DNA from: Strongylocentrotus purpuratus
Lineage: Eukaryota > Echinodermata > Echinoidea > Camarodonta > Strongylocentrotidae
Reading direction: 5' to 3'
DNA length: 64,000 nucleotides
Assembly: GCF_000002235.5 (NCBI RefSeq)
Contig: NW_022145597.1
Coordinates: 31,936,797 to 32,000,796, forward strand
Position 1 is the first letter of the stretch, and every line of letters starts with the position of its first letter. The position numbers and the translations under genes were made by a program. The notes beneath the pieces were generated by a model, which was not told where the DNA came from, ran no database searches, and saw only the letters and a program-made list of their open reading frames with translations. Positions 48,501 through 59,702 of this stretch are shown here, piece after piece.

Positions 48501-51500
48501 GGTCGGTCTTTACAAAAATGAAAAAGCAGTTTCACCGACTTGATAGGACATTTTATCACATTATATGTGTTATGGTATTTATTTATTTATTTATTTATTT
48601 GAATGAATATGTTTGTACAGGATAACATGATCAGTTGTAAAAAGTCCTGCACTGCATTTCGTCCCTGGTATTTAAGAACATGACAATCATTCAAAAAGTA
48701 AACAAGAGAGTGGCCTTATATGTTACTGAACTCAAATAAAGATGATTTCACTTTGGCGTAAGCCATGCATTGTATTTGGTATCACACTCAGATTTCATAA
48801 ATTATTTGATAAATTAAGCAGGATTATATTTGCTAGTTATTCACATCTTAGTGTAAAAGATGGGTATACTTTAAAGCCCGTCCGTACAAGTTTAGCCAGG
48901 GGGATTAGACCTCCCCGCAAGGTCACTGACAGGTGGTTGTCTCATCAAATCAGCTCTCAATTAACATAAGAAAAAGAGGCTCACGGGGGACCAACAGGCA
49001 CTGATTAGGTATTGTTTGCTATATAGAGGGCGCAAGTAGCTATAAGTAGTGGAGTGGGGCTTTAACATCTTTCATGCATGGCTCAGTAAACTGCCATGAA
49101 AACGTTTAGTTTGATCCCATCCATGCATTATTTACGCCCAACATAGTTCTTATTTTGCAACCATATTACTTTTTAGGCAGCTTACCTCTTATGTGTGAAT
49201 GTGGCATTTGATTATGAAATTGACATGTTCATCTTTGCCTGTTCTGTCCCTTGCAGCATATGCAACATCAGTGTCATGCAACTGTAATGGATCTCAGTGT
49301 GAACATTCTAACCATGGGATACTGGCCAACGTATAAACCACTAGAGATACATCTACCATCAGAGGTAAGCAAGTGCTTTTATCACAGTTTTTTTCTATGT
49401 CACAGTTAATTGAATTCACGTATCTGTATACATTTTATTTGTTTTGATGTAAACATTATTCATTTTTGCTAGCAATATTTATATCTTGTATTTTGTTTAA
49501 ATTTTTTTTTTTCTCATTTTTTTGTTCAACTGCTTTGATGTTTTGATGTAAACATTTATTCATTTTTATATATTTTTTCTCACTTGCTATGTTTTCTTTA
49601 TATATGTTTTTTAATGTGTTTTATATGATTGTATGTTTGATGTAAACTTGCATTTTTAATCTTTGGACTTTTTGACAAGTCTTGAATAAAACCTCATTTG
49701 AATTGAATTGAATTGCTGTACAGACAAACCTGTATAGAAAGTCCAACCTAAGAAGACACAAATGGCAGTCTTTGTAGGCAGATGGTCGTTATACACAGGA
49801 GGTGTAATGGCTCAGTGGTCTCATAACTGGGAGGTCCTGGGTTCAAAACCAAGTCGGTGCGCTAGTGCCCTTTGGTTAAGGCATTAATCCTCTTTCCTTC
49901 AGTTGCTTGCCTACAAGCATACACATTTTTATGCCTTCGTTACAAAGAAGCTGGAGGCATTATGTTTTTGGGTTGTCCGTCCGTCCTTACGTCTCGTTCT
50001 CGTGATCGCATTATATCAGGAACCAAACTTGGGTCATGTATGTATCTTGCAGAGCCAAGGAAGTGATTAGATTTTGGGGTCACGAGGTCAAATGTCAAAA
50101 GTCACAGGGCTCATTATGTATGCAAAAAAAGCTCGTGATCACATTATCTCAAAAACCCATTGATGGATTCCCTCCAAACTTGGGTTATGTATGTATCTTG
50201 CAGAGCCATTAAACTGATTAGATTTTGGGGTCACAAGGTCAAATGTTGAAGGATATGGCAGAGCTGCCAAGTAGTACAGATTGGCTGTATTCTGTACAGA
50301 AATCAACTTAAAATACGGACGTACGTTTTTTCATGTTAAATAAGGAAGATTTTTTTTTTTTAATTTTTTTTTTTTGCTGGCTCTGTCGGCAGCAAGCCAG
50401 GTTCGTGTTAAAAAAAAAAAAAACGTGGGAAGGACTTTCAGTTAACCTCGAGGTGCAGTTGAATGTGTAAGATCATTAATGTAAAATAAAAAAAACAGTA
50501 AAGGACCTAGGATATAACCTTTTGGTACGCCATGTGTAATAGAAGAAAAATTTGAGGAATTATTATTTTAAACTTCATTGAGATCTATCAGAAAGATTAC
50601 TTTCAAACCAAGATGACAGACAAATTTGAGTGTTCTAGTTTCCGAGTGGTGAGTCAACACACCGATTACTGAGCTTGAAGACATTGCCAGGCATAGCGCC
50701 AAGTGGAGGGGCATAAATGGAAACTTTTTTTTTAACCTGTGTATAATACGCACCCCCGACTTTGAATTTTTTCGGCGGCAAAAAAAGTGCGTCTTATACA
50801 CAGAGATTAACGGTACATGTGGGACGAAAATGTAATAAGTGATCGAACATGGCCAATATGCATGCATATTTTTTCCACGCGGAAAAAATACTGATTCTTT
50901 GGTCAAAATACTGATTTTGAGGGGATAAGAAAACTAAAAATGCAAAATACAACTTAGCAGCTCTGATATGGGGCTCATTACGTATGCTAAATTAGCTTGT
51001 GAACGTATAATCAACAGAACTGACGGATGGATTACTATCAAACTCAAAACATGTATCTTGCAGAGCCAATGAAGTGATTAGATTTTAGGTTCATGAGGTC
51101 AAAGATCGAAGGGTCAAACATGTATATGAAAAATAGCTTGTAATAACATCATTCCCACACTGCTAAGTTCAGTGATGGAAGAGAGTCATCCTCTCCCTGT
51201 CTGTCATCCTGTAAGTTTCTGTCTTTCTCTCTCTAGATTCATGAGATAATAGGATTTATTCCCACACTGCTAAGTTCAGTGATGGAAGAAAGTCATCCGT
51301 TCCCTGTCTGTTACCCTGTAAGTTCTCTCTCTCTCTAGATTCATTAGATCATAGGATGCATTCCCACACTGCTAAGTTCAGTGATGGAAGAAAGTCATCC
51401 GTTCCCTGTCTGTTAACCTGTAAGTTCTCTCTCTCTGTCTAGATTCATTAAATCATAGGATGCATTCCCACACTGCTATGTTCAGTGATGGAAGAAAGTC

Positions 51501-53888
51501 ATCCGCTCCCTGTCTGTTACCCTGTAAGTTTCTCTCTCACTAGATTCATAAGATCATAGGATGCATTCCCACATTGCTAAGTTCAGTGATTGAAGAGAAT
51601 AGTCCGCTCCCTGTCTGTCATCCTGTAAGTTCTGTCTCTCCCTCTATTTTTTTTTTTTTTTTTGTTGGCTGAAGCCAAACTAAGCTTTTATAACGTGCCG
51701 CGATTTGAGTGTTCACGTACTGCGTGCGTTGAACGGCTGCATCATCGAGCAGCGAAATTTGTATCTGCTTTTTTGTATAGATTTATGGCGTATTGCCAGT
51801 CACACTGCTGCTGCATGTGTGAACGCGTGTTTAAGGTACAGATTTCTTATTTTCAAAGGTATACCATGCTAGAAATTCCTAATTCTTATTTTCAAATGTT
51901 GGCAGGTACATATATGCTGTAGGTACAGCACCGGTCAACACTGTTGTAAAATCTTTCTTTTTATGCCTCCGTTACGAAGTAGCCGGAGGCATTATGTTTT
52001 CGGGTTGTCCGTCCGTCCGTACGTCCGTACGTACGTCTGTACGTACGTACGTCCCGTTCTCGTGATCGCGTTATCTGAAGAACTGGTTGATGGATTCCTG
52101 CCAAACTTTGGTCATGTATGTATCTTGTAAAGCCGATGAACTGATTAGATTTTGGGGTTACGAGGTCAAAGGTCAAAGGTCACAGGGCTCATTATGTATG
52201 CAAAACAAGCTCGTGATCGCGTTATCTGAAGAACTGGTTGATGGATTCCTGCCAAACTTTGGTCATGTATGTATCTTGTAGAGCTGATGAACTGATTAGA
52301 TTTTGGGGTTACGAGGTCAAAGGTCGAAGGTCACAGGGCTCATTATGTATGCAAAACGAGCTCGTGATCGCGTTATCTGAAGAACTGGTTGATGGATTCC
52401 TGCCAAACTTTGGTCATGTACATGTATGTATCTTGTAGAGCCGATGAACTGATTAGATTTTGGGGTCACGAGGTCAAAGGTCAAAGGTCACAGGGCTCAT
52501 GTATGCAAAACGAGCTCGTGATCGCGTTATCTGAAGAACCGATTGATGGATTGCTGCCAAACTTAGGTCATGTATGTTACTTGCAAAGCCGAAAAACTGA
52601 TTAGATTTTGAGGTCACGAGGTCAAAGGTCAAAGGCCACAGGGCTTATTATGTATGCAAAACGAGCTTGTGATCGCGTTATCTGAAGAACCGATTGATGG
52701 ATTGCTGCCAAACTTAGGTCATGTATGTTACTTGCAGAGCCGATGAACTGATTAGATGTAGGGGTCACAAGGTCAAAGGTCAAAGGCCACAGGGCACATT
52801 ATGTATGCAAAAACAGCTCGTGATCGCGTTATCTCAAGAACCGATTGATGGATTCCTGCCAACTTAGGTCATGTATGTTTCTTGCAGAGCCAATGAACTG
52901 AGTAGATTCTTGGTTCATAAGGTCAAAGGTCATGGGCTCATTATGTATGCAAAAATAGCTTGTAATCACAATATTCTGAGAACCTGTTAATGGATTACAA
53001 TTGAACTTGAATTCGAAAAATTTCTTCTGTTTTGGTTTGTAAAATTGCTCTATGACGGAGGCATCATTTTCGACTGCGCGCAGTCAAAGTTCCATCTAGT
53101 TTTTTATGCCTCCGCCACCGAAGGTGGTGCCGGAGGCATCATGTTTTCGGGTTGTCCGTCCGTCCGTCCCGTTTGACCGTTATCACAATATCTCAAGAAC
53201 CATTTAAGATTTAAACTTAAGACTCGGGAATAGTATTTATCACCATAGGAAGACGATCTGATTAGATTTTGGAGTACGTAGGTCAAAGGTCACAGGTCAC
53301 AGAGGTCAACTTATGAAATTCCTTGTATTGAGTTTGTTAGCGCGATATTTCAAGAACCATTTGAGATTTAAACTTCAAACTTAAGGATAGTATGTATCAC
53401 CATAGGAAGACGATCTGATTAGATTTTGGAGCACGTAGGTCAAAGGTCAAGGGTCATAGAGGTCAACTTATGAAATTCCATACATTGAGATTGTTATCAT
53501 AATATCTCAAGAACCACTGGAGATTTAAACTTCAAACTTAATGATAGTGTGTATCACCATAGGAAGACAATCTGATTAGATTTTGGAGCACGTAGGTCAA
53601 AGGTCAAGGGTCACAGAGGTCAACTTATGAAATTCCATACATTGAGATTGTTATCATGATATCTCAAGAACCACTGGAGATTTAAACTCCAAACTTGTTT
53701 AAATTGCTCTATGGCGGAGGCATCATTTTCGACTGCGCGCAGTCAAAATTCCATCTAGTTTTTTTTTACATCCATACTGTTAATGTAGTATTTATACCTC
53801 AGGCCTGATAAAAACCCGATTTAAATTGGTTTCCTGATTTTTTTTATTTTTCCCAGATTTTTTCCGGATTTAATAAAAAAAAAAAAAA

Positions 53889-53919
<31 letters not shown>

Positions 53920-56900
53920 ACCAGATTTTTTTTCCTTCCCTATTTTATCCTGATTTTTCCGATTTCCTCCTTATTTTCTCTATTCTTCCCTATTTTTCCC
54001 CAATTTTCTTACTTGAAAGGGGGGAATGTTGTTAGATGCCATTTTTTCCCCGCGAATCCTCTTCTTTTTTTTTTACTCAGGGGGGCGTGGTTGAGGGGAA
54101 AACAAAAAACCTATTTTTTTTTTAGTGCTCACTATCACCCCTGATACCTGCCAACCCTTCTGAATATTCCGGAATATTTTGATTTGGGGGATTTTTTAGG
54201 ACATGCAATTTGTTGTGTTAAAGCCAAATTAAGCTTGTTTTAGCATGTGCCGCGATTTGAGAGTTCACATATTGGGTGCGTTGATGGCTGCATGATCGAG
54301 GAGCGAAGTTTTATTCGCTTTTTGGAACAGACTTTCCGTGTATTGGCAGTTTCACTGCCGCTGCAAGTGCGATTTCCTATTTTCAAAGGCATACCGTGCT
54401 GAAAACTCCTGATTCTTATTTTCAAATGTTGGCCGGTATGAGGGCTCGTACGGGTCCTGGAAATTCATGGAAAATCAATGTTTTTATGCCTCCGTTACGA
54501 AGTAGCCGGAGGCATTATATTTTCGGGTTGTCTGTCCGTCCATCCGTACGTCCCATTCTCGTGATCGCGTTATCTCCAGAACCGATGGATGGATACCTGC
54601 CAGACTTAAACCATGTATGTATCTGGCAGAGCTAATGAACTGATTAGATTTTGTGGTCACGGGGTAAAAGGTCAAAGGTCACATGGCTCATTATGTATGC
54701 AAAAATAGCTTGTGATTATGTTATATCAAGAACCAATTGATGGATTCCTGCCAAACTTAGGTCATGTATATATATATAGCAGAGCTAATGAACTGATTCG
54801 ATTATGGGTTCACAAGGTCAAAGGTCACAGGGCTCATTATGTATGCAAAAATAGCTTATGATCACATTATCATTAGAACCGATGGATTTTTTTTTTTTTA
54901 TTATTTATTTTATTGATTTTTTTATCTCCTCTCTTTGGGCTGATATTTCTCAGTTTTGAATGCTTTAATTATTTTTATTTTTTCTAAAAATTGGGGGGAA
55001 AAAAAATTTAAAAAACATCCACCAATCGACCCATATGGAAAAGTCATTATCTATTTCCCTCACCAGAAGACTCTTGAGAGACTAGGGGGTATTTCTTGAT
55101 GGGTCCAAAGGGTTTGCTGTGTGCAGACTTGTACAATTATGCCGACTGCACATGAAAACTGACTACCATCTCCCTTTAATCACTACCCTTTTCTTTTGTG
55201 CTATTCCAGATGGTCAATCTTCAAGAGCAGTTCAAACGGTTTTACCTTGATAAGCACAGTGGTCGCAAACTACAATGGCAGCCAAGCCTAGGTCACTGCC
55301 TCGTCAAGGGTCAGTTCAGAGAAGAGGTGAGAGTTTTGTCACCTAACTTTGTTTCAGAAGCTATCAATTCTACCAAGTTCAATCAACAAAATACTTTTAC
55401 AAGATTAAGGTGTCTTTATTATTTTTAGCTCCAATCATCAAATGCTTTCTATCTTATTGTAATTTTACATGTAAAATAGATTTGAATGTGATATTTTGTA
55501 TTTATTATTTATCTGTGGATCTCATAAGCAAAATTTATTTACATCTTTTACCTTTTCTTACATGGTTTGATAATCAAAGAATCATGGATGAAGCCAACTG
55601 GAAAATGCCTGTTTTGATTGGTCAATATACCCAAAGTTGGCGTATTAGCATGCTCATGTGTACCTATGAATAATTCATGCAGAGCAGTAAAAGCCAGAAT
55701 CCAAAAGGCCTCATGGCTAACGCCACTCTATCGCACATTCACCCGGGTCTCTTGGTCTTTGTCGCCGATTAGACTTGTTTCAGCCGCTGATTGGAAAATA
55801 GCTCAAGTCACGAGGCCTTGTTAAAAGGCCAGGGTATCACAAGCAATGGCTGCAATTGACTTCCTGCTCTAGCACTAAATTGCTCTTGCACACATGAAAT
55901 TGACCAGCCATGTCGACAAAGAAAATTAATGTGAGGACGGCACTACCAAAAGTATTATTTCCCTTTGATATTGGATGCTAGGTGTGCCTTCCAGAGTCAA
56001 ATTCTCACTACACCATTGTGTTCTGTATTGTCTGTCTATGACTATCTTTAATATTCTCTGTCTTGTATTGTGTCTCATGTAAAGGAAAAAAGAAGACTTA
56101 CTCTGTAAATATTATCTACTATGCTTACAGGGCTCTTCGGTAAAGGAGCTTCAGGTGTCACTCTACCAAACACTAGTCCTGCTCCTCTTCAACGAGGGGG
56201 ATAACTACTCACTAGAAGAGATCGCACAGGCTACCAACATCGGTAATACTAGGGTCAAAGAGGGGTCATGCAGGGGTCAAGAGGGGTCAAAGGGAGGTGA
56301 AAAAAGAGGGGTCAATGTTATAATTGATCCAAAACATTTTTTTAAAGAGTTGATTCTAGCTGGCGGTGGTGTTTGGAATTAATGGTCAGTGGAGGAAGTT
56401 CAAAAAGCTATGAAGAATGAAGGTAGGTTATATAGGGGTCAAAGAGGGGTCAATGTTAGAGGTTTGCATGATCCAAAACATGAAGGAAAAAAAGTTGATT
56501 CTAGTCAAAATTGGTATTTTAAATTAATTTTGATTGATAAAATCACTGATTGTTTCGTGATATAAGAGAAGAGGAGATAAGGCACGCTACCAACTCATGT
56601 AATGCAATTAGAAAGGGGTCAATTTTAGAATTCTATCTGCTTCAAAGTATGGAAAACAGTAGATTCTAGTTGAACTTGGTAATTGAAATCATTGTCAATT
56701 AATAAAATCACTGAATATTTTGTGATTAAAGAAAAGAAATCAGTCAAGGAGATAAGGGATGCTATCAACTAAAGCAAAGTAAAGCAGGAGTTACAGAGGG
56801 GTCATTTTAAGAATTATATGTCCTCAAAGTATGGAAAATTGTTGTATATACGCAGAGATACAATAAGGTAAACTCAATGTTGAAGCCAATTGGTAATTTG

Positions 56901-59667
56901 ACTTGTGATTTGAAGAAAAAAGAATCACTGATTTTGATTGATGTGTTTTATTAATGTGATGTAAATTTTGTTGCAATGTACAGAGGACAGTGAACTAAGG
57001 AGAACTCTTCAGTCGCTAGCCTGTGGCAAGGCGAGAGTCATTGTTAAACTACCAAAGGTATGCCATTCCTCTTTGTCTCTCTCTGTTTCTCTCTGTCTCT
57101 CTCCCTCTCTCTGTTTGTCTCTCTCTCTCTCTCTCTGCCTCTCTCTCTGTGCCCCTCTCTCTCCCTCTATGTCTCTCCCCCTCTATCTCTCCCTTTCTCT
57201 CTCTCTCTTTCTCTCTCTCTCTTTTTATCAGCCTGTCTGTTACTCTGACTGACTCTATTTCTCTTTCTTTTCCCCATCACTTGACAACCTTTACTTAACC
57301 ATCTGTTTTTTCTCTCTCTCTCCTTTTTTTTACTCTCCATTTTTGTCCTTAAAACTATTTATTGTGTTGCTGTCGGTTGTTTTAACATAGATTATGTCTA
57401 TTCCTTACAGGGTCGAGAGATTGAGGATGGTGACAAGTTCCTCTTTGCCAATGAATTCAAGCACAAACTCTTCAGGATCAAGATCAACCAAGTCCAGATG
57501 AAAGAAACGGTCAGCATTAATAAAACTGAAAAGAAAGAATTGGGAAATGTTAAATTTAAAAGAATAATAAGAATTATAACCAACACAAAAAAGCGAACAT
57601 TGGCATTGGCCGGAATAAAACGTACAACGCGCTATCTCGTTTTATCAACGGCTGGTTCAAAATTATTGAATATTCGTTGGGCCCCACAAATAATGGAAAT
57701 GGTGATTTTTTTTTTGTATTTTAGCCGTCTCTGCACCAATTTTGATCTAACCAAGATGATTTTGTCATATAGAGTGTATGCTCTTTCAAATTTGACACTT
57801 TGATGAAAAAAATGTGTAATTTTTGTATGAAATGTTACTTATTATATTCCTTCTACTGTACTTACCCTCTAACATGCGAAAAATCCTGAGAAAAATCCTC
57901 AAACCACAAAGATATTTTTTTTTTTTTATGAAAGTGTTACTGGTCAACACCCTCTTACAGTGATTAACAGTAAATTCTCCCAACCATTTTTGAATTTTCC
58001 CAACCGTTTTTCCTTGAAAATAAGTCATAAAACAGGCTATAAAAAATCTGTCAACACTTAAAATGTCTGGAATGGTATATGGAGTCAATTCAATGCTTTT
58101 TGACAATTTATATTCACCTAAAATGTAAATAAATTGTAATAATATAGTTGGGAGAATTAAGGAATCGATCAGATCAGTTTTTCCCAATTTTTATCCTTAA
58201 TAATGGTCCGTTTTCACTCAAACTTTCAGATTATCTTTAAACGTACATCTAGCATTGAAGTCACTACCTTAGCACCATTTTCTCTCATCTGAACAATGTT
58301 ACTAAGTCCCTTTAACTAGACATCAATGTCTTTCTGTCTGTCATACAGGTGGAGGAGCAGGTGACCACCCAGGAGAGGGTGTTCCAGGATCGGCAGTACC
58401 AGATTGATGCAGCTATCGTCAGGATTATGAAGATGCGCAAGTCACTAAGTCATAATCTACTAGTCTCTGAACTCTATAACCAGCTGAGGTTTCCAGTTAA
58501 GGTAATCCAAATTTCAAAGGTCAAAGTTGAAAGGTTGAATAAAAGTTGCTTAGTCATAATCTACTAGTCTCTGAACTCTATAACCAGCTGAGGTTTCCAG
58601 TTAAGGTAATCCAGATTTCAAAGGTCAAAGTTAAAAGGTCAAATAAAAGTTGCTTAATCATAATCTACTAGTCTCTGAACTCTATAACCAGCTGAGGTTT
58701 CCAGTTAAGGTAATCCAAATTTCAAAGGTCAAAGTTAAAAGGTCAAATAAAAGTTGCTTAGTCATAATCTACTAGTCTAAGAAATCTATAACCAGCTGAG
58801 GTTTCCAGTTAAGGTAATCCAAATTTCAAAGGTCAAAGTTAAAAGGTCAAATAAAAGTTGCTTAGTCATAATCTACTAGTCTCTGAACTCTATAACCAGC
58901 TGAGGTTTCCAGTTAAGGTAATCCAAATTTCAAAGGTCAAAGTTAAATGGTCAAATAACAGTTGAAAAGGTATAACCACAAAAAGTCAAACATCCTTGTC
59001 TCTGAAATGTACAAGTAGCTGTGGTTTGCAATGGAGCTAATCCTATATTATAACTATAGGGGAACAGTTCACAGATAAAAACCAGCTGAGGATACTAGTT
59101 AAAGATAAACTTGAGTTCTGGTAATGCGATTGCATTGTGAAAGAAAAGGTGTGGAATGGATCAGAAAAGTTGATCATGTAGCATGTAAGTAATGGTGTGT
59201 AATGCAAGGTTCTGGAGTCATCAAAATCATCATAAATTTGGCAGAGTCTTTGTAAAGTAACAATCACTTACACAGAAAGATGTATATGGGACAACACACA
59301 TGGTGTCGGGGTAGTACTACCCTGATTTCCTTATCTTTCTATGCTCATTACTCAGCCAGTATACATTTTCTTCCAAAATTGTTTGGCACATGACATTTAT
59401 TTGTAATCTTGAACATTCAGTGTAAGTTTCGTTAGATTCTGTCGGAATTCATTTTCTTTTTTTACCAGAACTCAAGTTTATCTTTATGGTAATGTACTGT
59501 GTTATCTTTAGGATTTTGCTTGTCTTTTTTTTAGGGGGGGGGGGGGAGAGGGAGATGGGAGAGATGGAGTGGTATGAGGGTTAGGGAGGAAGTGGATGAG
59601 AGGTACAGATAGAGGTAGTTGCACTGACAAGGTTTTAGGGCTGTGTTTGGATTACTTCTAGGGTGGG

Positions 59668-59702
<35 letters not shown>

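Noticed and set aside
52087..52604. three overlapping 64-71 codon frames with nearly identical peptides
   Set aside because: They arise because the 151-base unit is tandemly repeated inside a Helitron-like element.
57023..57298. Ser/Leu/Pro-rich frames
   Set aside because: Translations of a CT microsatellite behind CUL4 exon 16.
58448..58970. CRISPR-like array
   Set aside because: The spaced repeats are contiguous 104-base tandem units that contain exon sequence, and the genome is eukaryotic.
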